This document shows positions 1-11,429 of a stretch of 64,000 nt of DNA, piece by piece (positions within the stretch are counted from its first letter, which is position 1; every line of letters begins with the position of its first letter). A program made the translations under genes and the position numbers. Source of the stretch: Callaeas wilsoni (Eukaryota > Chordata > Aves > Passeriformes > Callaeidae); the NCBI GenBank assembly GCA_013398955.1, contig VWPU01017461.1, positions 64,501 to 128,500 of the forward strand, in the 5' to 3' direction. The notes beneath the pieces were generated by a model, which ran no database searches, was not told where the DNA came from, and saw only the letters and a program-made list of their open reading frames with translations.

Positions 1-3000
1 GGCTCTGGGGACCGACCGTCTGCGTCCTCTCCGTTCTGCCTGGCACAACCACTCTTCTGCTGGAGAGCTGATAGCCTGCTGATATTTAATTGTAGGCCCG
101 TACAAGTCCCTAGAAGTTCATTTAACATGCATGCTCCAGCATAACAAACTGCCACGTGACTGAATCCAAAATGCAGCTTGCGTTCCTCTGTGCTGAAATA
201 CTCTCCTAAACCATCTTTCCAGTGTTGATTTCTCAAAATGTTGCTCTCTGTAGGTTTATTGTATCCCGGACTAACTCTGGGATAAGCCAAAAGGGCCAGC
301 ATTTAGGTATCCTATTTGTGTCACATTCAGGACATAAGGGGTTATTTTATAAACAAAAGATACAAGAGGGAATGCTGCAATAGATGCACTTCCAACCTCA
401 CTGAAGGCAGCAAAGCTACATCTTTCTTACAATGATCTGATGAGCAAGCTTTTGTCTTACTTCCTCTTCACCCAGAGAGCTTCAATACTCAGATATGTCA
501 GAGAGAGATATACTTTGGTGTGTCATAACAAACCAAAATGCCAAATCTCAAGGCTCCAACAAGACTGTGCAAGACTGCACAGCCTCTTCAGGAAACCAAA
601 ACTGCTGCTGGTTCACTGCAATATCCATGGCTATAAACCTGCTGCTTCAGGAAGACCTGCTGAGCCATCCTCAGTAATGTTAGAGAAGCCTGACCCTGCC
701 TGGGAATGCTGCAGCCATCCATCACAAGGTAAGCCACCCCAGCACTCAAAGCCAGAGCCTTTGCCAGCACCAAGGACCAGCTTCTCCCAAAGTCAAACCA
801 GATGATTCACAAGAAATGGATGCTCAACAGATGAGGGTTTGATTGAGCCCAGCATATCCTAACAGCCCTACTCAGCTGCCTTCTCCTGGAGCAACACTTA
901 GGGTTGCTAACTCCTACAATTTTACAGCCAGTCAAGCAATACTTGCTGTTTTTCAAGGCATGGTGGCCTTGAAGTCAAGTGTTTAGGGAAGAAGCTCAGA
1001 CTCTGCTTACAGCACACAGCAAGCTCACAAACTGCTGTAGAGAAAACTTTGAGATTGAGCAGAGTATACCCTGCGGGCTCAGGAAACAGAACAAATAAAG
1101 AGAATACAAAATGTATTATTTAAGAAACAGAAAACAAACAAAAACAACACATAAAACTCCCCCACAAATCCTCATGATCTTTTGAGGCCTGACTCATGAT
1201 CCTAGAACAATTGAGGTTGGCAGTACTATACATTTTACAGCATTTATTCACAGCTGAAATATCCCAGCATCCAAATACTTCAGAGTTCTTGGAGCTACTC
1301 ACAGATCTCCTGACTACAACCAAGCGTGACAATTCATCCCAGCTGCCAATCCAGCCCCAAGGTGTCTTCTGAAGGTGCTTTAGTGCTGACTGATGTTTGC
1401 AGAAGCATTAAATTCCTGCTCACTTCACAGTGAGGTACAAGCCTGCACATTTCCCCAGTTTCAGCGTTACAGCAGAGGAGTTACCTCCAGTACTGAAACG
1501 AGGGCTGTAGAGGATGGACATCGTGTTACAGAGTAAACACGAGGGCATGAAGCAGTCCCCTAAAGTCTGAACTGTTCTGCAAACATACCGAATTACCAAG
1601 TGAATTACTTTCAAGGAGCCCACATTTCTTCTGTTCTCTACACAAACCAAGTGCTAGGTTTCCATTCATATTTAAAGGGTACTGAATATAATGGGTGTGT
1701 TTTATAGGAACCGATCCAAAACAATTTTATTGGGCTGCCAGTAGGTGAATTCTATACTTAGCCCCATACATTCTGGTTTGTACACAGAATTTTTTTAAAC
1801 ACAACCCTCTCCAACAAAAAATCAAAAGGAATTAGTGGTGAAAGATTCAGCCACAAGATTCTCAGCAAGCTTAATTTGTTCTGTGGCTTAATTCCAAGAA
1901 GCTCCAAAAATTCAGGACAAGATGTTTGCACACTTTTGGGCATGTATTAATGAAACATTTTATTTACTTTGCAATTGCCAGAGCAATTAGCCAAATAAAG
2001 TATAGAGTATTTAAAAAGGAGAGAGTCACTAAAGGAGCCTTCCAATTAAGTCTGCGTGGGTATTTCTGCAGCGTGAGTCTCAGGGATCTGCGTGTTGGGT
2101 CCATGACCTCCCAGACACCAGGGACTGGCTGGGCACCAGGACAGCTCAGACACAGCCCTCTCCTCCTGCCCACACACGTGTCCCTCTCAAATACCAGGCA
2201 CTGATATCAATGATGCCTGCCCAAGTCCTCCCCCCCACAACACCATCGAGTTCCCGATCACCCTGCAGATCTCTAGCGACAGAAGAGGGTGTCCTATCAT
2301 GGCTGCAAGCAGCCTGGAATCCAAGAACATCTCAAGAGGTTACTGCAGAGGAAGAACAGTCTCCCTACAACAAAACATTAAAGACAAACAAAGCAAGAGC
2401 TTTAAAAGCCCTCTTGGAGCTTTGTGAGTGGAAGTTACAAGAACATGGTTCCAGATGGCTCCACACATACAGGACATATGTAGATCTGGATGCACTCCAC
2501 TTCCAGCCTGTCTGAAGCGACACTGTAGGTGCGTTTTAAAATCTGGCTAAGATAAACCTAACTGTTACTAGTAGGTATTTGTTTTTTCTTTAGAATGTAG
2601 AAGTACAAACCACATTAGACAAAAGAATTAGGGAACAGGCGGGGCAGACTGTGCAGCTTCAACTCCAGTCGCTCAGGGAAAAAAAGTCCTGATCTCTCCA
2701 AACCACGCAGAGGTCCCAGACGCCCACTGTCCATGCTCATCGAAGAGGCTGAGAACAGTCAGTACATTTCAGATGGTTTTGCCTTCAGTTTTGCTTGTCA
2801 TACAATGTTTTGAAAAAACATTTTTACTTTTTAAAAAAAAAAAAGAAAAAAGAAAAAATAGATACACTACTGCACAGTGATTCTTTGTTCTTAGTGATTC
2901 AGTCTACTATATGGCTGTGTTCCTTACATATTAGGCCAAAAAGTACTGGAAGTCCTCCCCCCGAGGTTAACATTGACATTTACTTCAAAACGCAGGAATT

Positions 3001-3612
3001 TTTTAAACCCCTTACTGTTTTATAAGGAATATATTGTACCAAACCACCATCATCTTGGCTTCTGAATGTTTTTGCTGGGTACAAAGGAAGGTAAAAGCAA
3101 GTCTTTGCACAGCCTGCAGGAGGCAGGATCCCAGGACTGGTCTTCCACCCACGTTCCTGCCCAAAACAGGGTATGGCTGAGTCAGAGTATTTACTTTGCA
3201 CAGAACAGGGAAGAAGAGCATGCTTTTCTCCTTAAGGTTGTAGGAATGTACACAGATAAAAAAGGTTTTAAATGAGCCTGCTTTCTGCAGTGAGCAGATT
3301 TCGGAGATCCTCACACAGACATACCTGCTCGTTTTCACTTGCCTGTCCAGGCTGCAACAGAAAATGTTCATGTGAGAATCCCACGCCTACATCACCCATC
3401 TCTCATCCTCACCACCATGCTGGCAGAACACATGTGGATCAGATCAGGTGCATGAAGACCATGGGACTTCGGGACAACTAGCACCCCACCCCACGAGAGC
3501 AAGGTACCCAGCGGAAGTCTGCTTTACACCCAAAACTTCCTGCTAAAACTGTTTCACAAAATCTTAATACCTTCAGTGAAATCAAAGGTCAGAAAAAAAG
3601 AGGGGAAATAAC
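1..3612. other. Single-copy non-coding DNA, no gene seen
   Basis: Stops are scattered through all six frames. The longest open frames (440-805 plus, 121 codons; 3012-3371 minus, 119 codons) have no recognisable domain, signal peptide or splice-site support. The only low-complexity feature is an A-rich run at 2833-2858. I see no transposon, CpG patch or RNA gene. Confidence 0.7.
2833..2858. repeat. A-rich simple repeat
   Basis: A 26-nt run of A interrupted by two G. No retrotransposon body is recognisable on either side, so it is treated as simple sequence rather than a SINE/LINE tail. Confidence 0.85.
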
Positions 3613-4080
3613 CATAAAAAACACTTTAAAAATATCCCAGCCTCATAATAGTACTATCTGCAGGCTGAATTCAAAATTTTGACCTAGCAAGCTTAATAGT
3701 ATACTATTAAAACAATTTTTCCCCCAGTTTTCTTTCACCTTTGGATACAGATAAGCAGCATGACTGTGCCAGAGCAAGATGCAGACGAGTGAAGCACCTA
3801 AATGTAAATAAATGTACTGGTCTTAAATGGAGCCTCATGCTGTACCTTCCTCAAGACATACTGAACATAATTTCAGTTTAATATTCTGTTTCTCATTATG
3901 GGCCTTGGAGACTCTCTCAAGCACCATGAAAAAGCAGTATTAACCCAGCCCTCAGCACTGGGGGCAGCAATCCAGCCAAATTATTCATGCTGGTCTTTTG
4001 CTTCAATTTTTGTAGTCTTAACTTAATGTTCTTAAACAAATCTGAAAGGAGGATGGCTGACAAATAGAACAGATTTTACT
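3613..4080. repeat. Copy 1 of a 468-bp direct duplication next to an N
   Basis: This 468-bp block is repeated almost perfectly at 4082-4548. By eye the copies differ only by A (3653) versus G (4122) and by a C run of five (3721-3725) versus four (4190-4193). The copy ends exactly at the single N at 4081. Near-identity, direct order and the N at the junction indicate a false duplication made when two contigs with overlapping ends were joined, or two haplotypes kept side by side. A genuine recent tandem duplication is the less likely alternative. Confidence 0.95.
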
Positions 4081-4081
4081 N
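4081..4081. other. Assembly gap or join (single N)
   Basis: This is the only ambiguous base I noticed in the window. It lies exactly between the two copies of the 468/467-bp duplication, so it marks a contig join rather than an isolated base-call failure. Confidence 0.95.
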
Positions 4082-4548
4082 CATAAAAAACACTTTAAAA
4101 ATATCCCAGCCTCATAATAGTGCTATCTGCAGGCTGAATTCAAAATTTTGACCTAGCAAGCTTAATAGTATACTATTAAAACAATTTTTCCCCAGTTTTC
4201 TTTCACCTTTGGATACAGATAAGCAGCATGACTGTGCCAGAGCAAGATGCAGACGAGTGAAGCACCTAAATGTAAATAAATGTACTGGTCTTAAATGGAG
4301 CCTCATGCTGTACCTTCCTCAAGACATACTGAACATAATTTCAGTTTAATATTCTGTTTCTCATTATGGGCCTTGGAGACTCTCTCAAGCACCATGAAAA
4401 AGCAGTATTAACCCAGCCCTCAGCACTGGGGGCAGCAATCCAGCCAAATTATTCATGCTGGTCTTTTGCTTCAATTTTTGTAGTCTTAACTTAATGTTCT
4501 TAAACAAATCTGAAAGGAGGATGGCTGACAAATAGAACAGATTTTACT
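4082..4548. repeat. Copy 2 of the 467-bp direct duplication
   Basis: This copy starts on the base after the N and follows copy 1 base for base, apart from one substitution and one fewer C in a homopolymer. After 4548 the sequence continues into unique DNA. Downstream coordinates are therefore probably inflated by about 468 bp relative to the real chromosome. Confidence 0.95.
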
Positions 4549-4697
4549 TAAGACATTACAGACAGCCATGTTATGCAGCCTTGAGTCATTAAGCTGAACT
4601 CCTTAGGGGAGTTTCATCGGAGCTGGGAGTAAAGGCTGACACAGAGCTTGTGATTGTCACAGCCAAGCAAGAAGAGAGAGACAGAGTGTTAAAAAAT

Positions 4698-4794
4698 GGA
4701 AGAAAAAAAAAAGGGAAGGAAAAAAAAGGGGAGGAGAAAAAAGAAAGTCCAAAAGAAAAGTTTAAAAAAGAAGAAAGAAAAAAAAAGAGGGGAG
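4698..4794. repeat. Polypurine tract
   Basis: Two uninterrupted purine runs, 50 nt at 4698-4747 and 31 nt at 4764-4794, sit in a strongly purine-biased stretch of about 150 nt. Long homopurine/homopyrimidine tracts can form triplex (H-DNA) structures. The frame reading through it gives only a Lys/Glu-rich low-complexity string and is not a gene. Confidence 0.85.
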
Positions 4795-4819
4795 CAAAAC
4801 CCAAGCCCCCACACTCTCC

Positions 4820-7800
4820 TTTCCTCTCTCTGTAATCCAGCTATGAAGATTAGCCTCAAATCCTGATTTCAGAGATAGGGGAAAGATAAGAAGTGATTTG
4901 CAGGTGTTAGCATTTTCCTACAGATCTTCAGGGCAGCCCAACTGATTTGAAGATGAAAAAGTGGCATAGGTACACTTCACGGGTAGACTAGACACAGCAG
5001 CCAGGGCAGAGAACCGGTTCCTATCCCCACACGTTACACGTGCACAGAAACGTCAGGATGACCGTGAAATACCCGTCACTGTTCCACAAAAAGATTAACT
5101 GCCTTTTCACAAATGCAGAAGTGGGTGTAGAACCCTGTGCAAGAGCAGCCAGGTCCCAGGTGCTGTGGGCAGGCACGGCAGCAGCAACGGGGACACCAGA
5201 GATGCCTGACACATCCCAGGCCAACTGGCATCTGCAGCCACTTTATGTCCCCCAAATGCCATTACCCACTCTAACTTTATTTACCAAAAAATAAGACCAT
5301 TTTCACTCCACAAAATTAATGTGGCCTGGGGTCAGTGCCAGGAAAAAGGGTGGAAAAAGCTGCCCCTTATTTATATATTTTAACAGAACAAGGCAAAACA
5401 GTTTGCTGCTAGAAATAAACATTAAACCTTGCAGAACCTCCCCCCCCTTCCCAAAAACCCACTGCTCTCCCCCTCACTCCCTCCTCCGCCTTCTCTCCCT
5501 CCAACATTGTAAGTAGCACAAAAGATCACATTACAAATGCCAGCTGTGGCTCTTTCGGAAGGTGGCCTCCATCTCGGAGGTAGTATATGTTCCTCATGGC
5601 CTAAGTGGTTGCTATGGTAAATATGCTTTTTATTGAATAGCAGAGTGAAACAGCTTTTAAAGAGACCCATAAGAACCCCATAAATGGTCAAAACACAAAG
5701 CAGATCAACCTCAGCCTCCCTGGAAGCAGGTTTTGCTTCATTTTCCAAAATGATTGTGATTTTTGAACCCTTTTTGTATATTTTGTTGACCACTCGTCTC
5801 TACCTCGCCCACACCTGGGTGGAAGGGCTGGAGGGAGTCAGGGAAGCCGAGACCCCGATCGACCCCCTCAGCACCATAAGCTGCTTTGGGTTTTAAAGAC
5901 AGGTGTCCTCTCTCCTGCAGGGCAGGAGGCTTAGGGACAGTGGATGCTCAGCACTGGGAAGCTCAGGTGATCCCAGCCAAACTCAGCCTGTCCTCCCCAG
6001 CTGCAACCACCCAGGAGAAGCCTCTTGCTCCCTTCTCCATCACTTCTTGCGAGCCTGACACCACTCCACCATGCCAGAGCCCCAGGAACATTCCCACCCC
6101 CTGTGTCAATCCTCTAGCACAGCAGTAAAAAGAAAAGAATTAAAATAGGAAAGTTTCTCTAGGTAATTTCTTATTAGGAGTAAGATGATGGCAGGTTTTG
6201 ATGACTGCAGATTTCTGAATAACCAGCCACACATCTTTTCTCTGATCTCTTCCTTCAGTGACAGCCCAAGTGGACAGGAAGGAAAAGCAAAGTCATTCCG
6301 AAAACGTGAAGCAGCCAGCACTAGATAGCAGCTGGGCAGATACCCATCTTGTTCCAGCTGCCCTCTGACGGATTGAGGGATGGTTTAGAAGCTATGGATT
6401 CTAAAACATAGGAAATCTTTTTTTCTTTTTGAATAAAGGACTTATGACACTCATTGCAAAAGGCTGACAATTCTCAATTTAAAGAGACGAAAATGGAAAA
6501 AGAAGCTCCTCAAAATGTTTAGAATGATTTGAGATTTCCAGCAAAACCAGTGTGTGCCTTGGATGATCTACCAGCTGTGTCAGCTTTAGACTATAGAGCA
6601 AAAAGTAAAGAATGAGTAGAGTTTCTTTTCCTGGTATTTACCTTATCATCCAAGGTTGTAAAAATGTTTTTTAAAAAATCATGTTAAACTTGATGATGAA
6701 TTATTTCAGGAGAAATATTCTAACCACTACATGCCATTTTCTCTAGAGGTAAATTTCCCAGATGAATAGCCAGAGCTAAGATGCTCCTTAACAACAGATG
6801 GCACTGACACTGGCTATGGGTGAGGATGGACCACTGCATATCACTTCTCTTGCAAATCACCACATAAACAAACCATTTCCTTCTAGATTGCTATGGATGC
6901 TATTTTAGAAAGTAAAGTAAACCCCCAAACCACTCTCATGTAAGTTTGTACTGAACATTGCAAACTCAACATTGTTTTCACAATAGAAGCACAAGAAAAA
7001 TTAACCAAAAATTGAAAATTTATGTTAGAAGTTAATAAATAATACTATTTTTTAAAATATTACTCATTATAAAGAGAGTTTTATATTTTGCAGGTAGTGG
7101 TAAACATTTGATAACAATGTTTATACTAAATGAGAAGTCATCACAACACAAAGGGACATGTGCTTTGTTGAACTTGGCTCTTTTGAGCTCTCACCCAGGT
7201 AAAATGCTGACCGACTCTCACAAACTCTCATCCAAGATTTTACAATAAGAAAAGATTTCTTTAAGTAAAGGACATAGAATAGGCTTGGTTTTGATTTTTC
7301 TAATACTTTCCAGACAGTCTCTTCACTCCCTTCACTTCAGCACTGTCAGACGTGTAAACCAGCCTGGCTGGACTCCACTGCCACTACGTAATTCTGCAGT
7401 GTGTAAATTTAGAGCATTTTTGACTCCCTGGTCTCCTGCAAGGCACATGGATGATAATTTCATAACCCAGTGATAACAAAAGTATTCCTTCCTTTTACCA
7501 CAGGCTTGTTAGGGATTTGTTTGTTTTGAGGTATTTCTCCTTTGGTCTGTGTAAAAGAAAACTGATGACAACCAATGCCATTAATGTCAAATGCCGGTTT
7601 TTTTTTCAAACAAAGGAAGAACATCTTTCTGCATTTACTTACAACAATGTGTGCTGGAGATGGAGACCTAGCATCCTTGAGGGCTTGTCTACTCTGAAGG
7701 CTCCCTGCCTGAACATCAAGCAGTGGCCATTTCATCTGCAGATACTGGATGGAGGAAACAAAAATGGGAAAAGAAAAATGAGTTCAGAAAAGAAAGGCAA

Positions 7801-8817
7801 AAAAAATAACAAATCTTAGGTAACATGGATAAAAAAGTATAAATTAAAACTTATGCAAGGAACTGAAACAAAAATTAAGACAACCTTACATGTTTGTGGA
7901 GACAAAATCTATGCAGAACTAATAATTTCATATCACTGTGTTACAGTTCAGGAATAAGAAAATAAAACAGATTGCAAAGACATTATTACATTGATTTTAG
8001 TAATTGTAGCAAAAAGTAGAATAAAATCCACAAAGAAACAAAATAGCATAACCATGAGGAGGATGGGACAAGGGAAAAGGTGGATATCAGTGTCAGGAGA
8101 GGAAAAACATATCATGAGTTAAGAATGTGATCTCATTACTGAATGGGTCATCTGTCAGCCTTCTTTCAACAAATGCACCAAGTCAACTGCTCCAACTCCC
8201 CAGTGCTGTATGAGCCCTAAAGGCAGAGCACTACCCCAAAAAGACCCAGCACTGCTGGGTCTTAGCACCTATTTTCTCTATTTTTCACCATTTCTGGAAG
8301 ACACCATGGGTTTTCTTCTTGCTTATCTTCTGTCAACTAACCCTGGCTCAGGGCAGCCACAGCTTCTGTGGCACTGCCACCAGCAGACAGGCTGAACACA
8401 CCCAGGTGCCATGTCTGCAGCATATGGGGGCATTGATCCTAAAGCAAGAAAAGCTGCAGCTTGCTGCACCAGTAGTGCTCGATTCTGAACAAAAGCAGGC
8501 CCACAGAGAAATTAGTTATCCCAAACAAACTTCTGCTCCACACATCTAAATATAATTTCAGCCTAAGCTTTTCTCTCTGCATGGTGCTGTGCTGTCCCAA
8601 TTAATACAGGTTAACACGGGACTTCTAAAAGCCCTGTATCGTGCTGGAAGAAATGTGTACGGCCACAAACATACACCCCCTCCCAAAACTAAGGAAAGGA
8701 GCTGCACACAGAGATCAGGCCACTGCAGAAGCTCCTATTTAGCACTAGACTCTGGTTGACCTGGCAGATCTATTCCTAGAAAATACCTACTAGAGAAATA
8801 GTTATGTTTACCCATTC
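4820..8817. other. Non-coding DNA, partly very AT-rich
   Basis: After the purine tract and a C/T-rich patch at 5437-5512, the sequence is ordinary to about 6130. It then becomes AT-rich, most strongly at about 6900-7130, which is nearly all A/T with short runs. Open frames are short and unrelated to any family I know. No CpG patch, transposon or RNA gene was seen. Confidence 0.65.
5437..5512. repeat. C/T-rich (polypyrimidine) tract
   Basis: A strongly pyrimidine-biased stretch with a run of eight C near its start and several CTCC/CCCT blocks. It gives proline/serine-rich or glycine/glutamate-rich translations typical of low complexity, with no coding support. Confidence 0.7.
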
Positions 8818-10830
8818 CTTTTTTTTTTCTTTTGTTTAAAGTAAGAGTAATCTTGAAGAACCACCATGCGCAAACAGCCTCTTCCACTGCAGGCGAACAA
8901 CGGAAGCTGTATCTGAATGTCCACGAAGGAAGGCGATCTGGTTCCATGCTTTCAGCACATCACTATCACATTTGCTCACGTATGCAAAACATTTTCTCAC
9001 ATGCAAGGCCTGTTTGCTGCAAGACTCCGGGCACTGAGGTGCCCAAAAAGCAGAAGCCAGCAGGAGAATGTGTTACCAATTCCCATCACTTGGAGGGCCT
9101 GAGTCTTCCGAGCTACTGGAATGCAAACAAACAAACCCATACTCTGGATTTGTGCCCCATATGAGTTCCTCAAGTTCCAAGAAGTCTTGTTTTTATTCAT
9201 GTTCACATTTGGGATTTGTGCAATGTGGACCAGAATGTTTCAGCACTTCTTAAAAACAAGAAATAAAACCCAAACAAACCAGAACTAGACTACCCATAAG
9301 TGACATTTCTAACTCTTACGACTCGATTGTAAGCCTCCAGATATTTGATCACTTGCATCAAATCCCTGCTCTTCCATATATGCGACCACAACATAAATTT
9401 TAAAGTTGAGATGATGTTAAAGCAACTTTCTAACCCTTTGTGGTTTCAAAAAAGTGGGTAAAAATGCAACCCAAGTGTGTAGAATTTGGACCCAAAGCCT
9501 AAGCCAACTGAGAGCTTTTTAACTTGAGGAGAAATCTGATACATTTCAGATTTGCCGATGGCACTATTAAATAAGACAACTGCTATATTTTCAAAAGTCC
9601 ACCAGTTTTCTTAGACAGCAATAGAAACACCACCACGTAGAGGGGGCGCACGAATTTGCAGAAAGGGTCCTGATGGGGCACAGCTACTATTGGCTTCCTC
9701 AGGTTTTCCAGACAACCAGCAAAGTATTTCTCCCTTCTTCCAAGGAAAACATCCTCACAGGATGTGTGCATGCCTCTGCTTCAAAGTCCACAGTGGTTTT
9801 GGAGAGCAAGAAGCTACCACTGCCACAGCTTAAGCCCCTACAAGAACATGACAGCTCAAACGGTGGCTTTTCAGGGAACGGCCACCAAGCCATTACCCAC
9901 AAAAATAAACTCATCACCTTCACTTTTCCGTGACCATTCTACAGCCACAAACAATCCTGGAATATCCCTACAACCATGACAACCTGTGAGGAGCTCAGGT
10001 CAGCAGCTGTCCTAAAACACAGGCCAAGAAACACGTGGGCTTCTCTGAGACTGCCCCAAGGGCAGACAGAGGCATTGACAAGCAGCAGGGGTGAGCTCAC
10101 GGCAGACCCCATCCAGTCAGTAATTATTGCAGGGATTACAAAGCCTTCAGGACTGTCAGTTCTGCTGGTTTTTACTAGCAATAAATTCCATTAGAAGAAA
10201 CAGAGCAAGAAGGCATGGTTGCTCCCACTGCACCTCTATCTCACAACAGCCCGTGCTTTCAGCGCATACTTTCAGCTCCTACACCAGGCTGACCTAAGGG
10301 CAAGATGAACGTTTCAGAAGATCTTACTGTTACACTTTGTTTTTCTCCTTTTAAAACCCTTAGTCTGGATTCTCAGTAAAGCCCTTCTCTTACCCACCCC
10401 TGGCAAAGAGGATCCAAGAAGTCTTACAGTGCAAAGGCTAAAGCACAAACAGCTTCTCCTGGACATGCACATGAAGCCCAGCAGGAACAGTCCAAACCCA
10501 GAGGGCTCAGTTTTGCACACAAGCACAGACACGGACAGCTTCTATTTCTACCACTGGATAATACACCAGTGGGAGACAAAATAAAATCAAATAACCAGAC
10601 CCAAGGGAAAGCAGTAAAGCACAAGGGTCGATAAAGCAACTTCCATGAGCTCTACCAAGTGGCCAGGATCCAGAGCAGTCTCCCAGCCCAGCCAAGGGCG
10701 AGATGTTCTGTCTGTCAGATAAGCAGAGGGGCCCAGAGCCCACAGCCAATGCCCATGTCAAGCTAGTGAACCCACAGCTTCAACGGCAGGATGTTTGCAA
10801 AAGCAAAAAAAGTCCAATTTGCTGGCTTCA
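8818..10830. other. Non-coding DNA of mixed composition
   Basis: Begins with a T run (about 8819-8829). Several overlapping open frames of 60-110 codons occur on both strands at 8832-10761, as expected by chance where A/T-rich stop codons thin out. None carries a recognisable motif or has splice signals at both ends. Confidence 0.6.
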
Positions 10831-10839
10831 AAATGCCAG

Positions 10840-11100
10840 CCCTGTTGATAAAGTATGAAATATTAGCATTGTTTAAGGTGACGAGCCTGACTCAAGGCCT
10901 CCTCATCCAAGAATTGTCATGCCTGTAACACAATATTGATGTGGTGGCTTATAATTCTTACTTTACATAAAAGCTTCATTGTGTGCCAAATTCAATCTCC
11001 ACAGGCTACCTGAGCCACAGATTTTTACAAGTCTACATTTCAGCGCTGCGAGTCTACAATACACATAATTTTCAATTATGTTAGGGCAGAACAGGATCAC
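10840..11100. promoter_or_regulatory. Candidate conserved non-coding element
   Basis: An AT-rich, low-repeat block with several ATTA/TAAT-type homeodomain cores and an AP-1-like TGACTCA at about 10889-10895. It lies directly upstream of a TATA-like box and CpG patch. Conservation is inferred from texture only and was not measured. Confidence 0.25.
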
Positions 11101-11104
11101 TGCC

Positions 11105-11250
11105 TATATAACATTACTGGTTGGAGGAAATGAGACTCAGCCCTACTGCCGAGCGAGCTAACTGGATCCAGATGGCGGCCGGGCGCGGCAGCCGGCCCAG
11201 GGAGCGACGTCGCAGCAGCCGCCCCCTCCACAACTCTCTCTTTCACAGCG
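11105..11250 (+). promoter_or_regulatory. Promoter-like patch: TATA-like box plus small CpG cluster
   Basis: TATATAA lies at 11105-11111. From 11150 to 11250 there are roughly a dozen CpG dinucleotides in about 100 bp, while most of the window is CpG-poor. Inside it, ATGGCGGCC (from 11172) resembles a YY1 site. No recognisable coding exon follows, and a 99-codon open frame starting at 11121 is anonymous. It could be an alternative promoter, an enhancer/lncRNA start, or simply a GC-rich island. Confidence 0.3.
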
Positions 11251-11429
11251 GAGGGACATGCCAAGCCCTTGCTGGGGCTGGGAGCTGTGACAGGAGGATG
11301 CTTGGGCAGGAGGGGAGTTGCATCACCTCGGGGAAGAGGAGGGAGAGCCGTGATTGCTCTCACGGGTTTGCTACCGCTGCCCTACACTACGATGTTCTTA
11401 TTAAAAAGGAGAAAAATTAAGTTCTGCTA

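Noticed and set aside
4650..4835. Lys/Glu-rich open frame across the purine tract
   Set aside because: The translation is a direct product of the (GAAA/GGAA)-like polypurine sequence.
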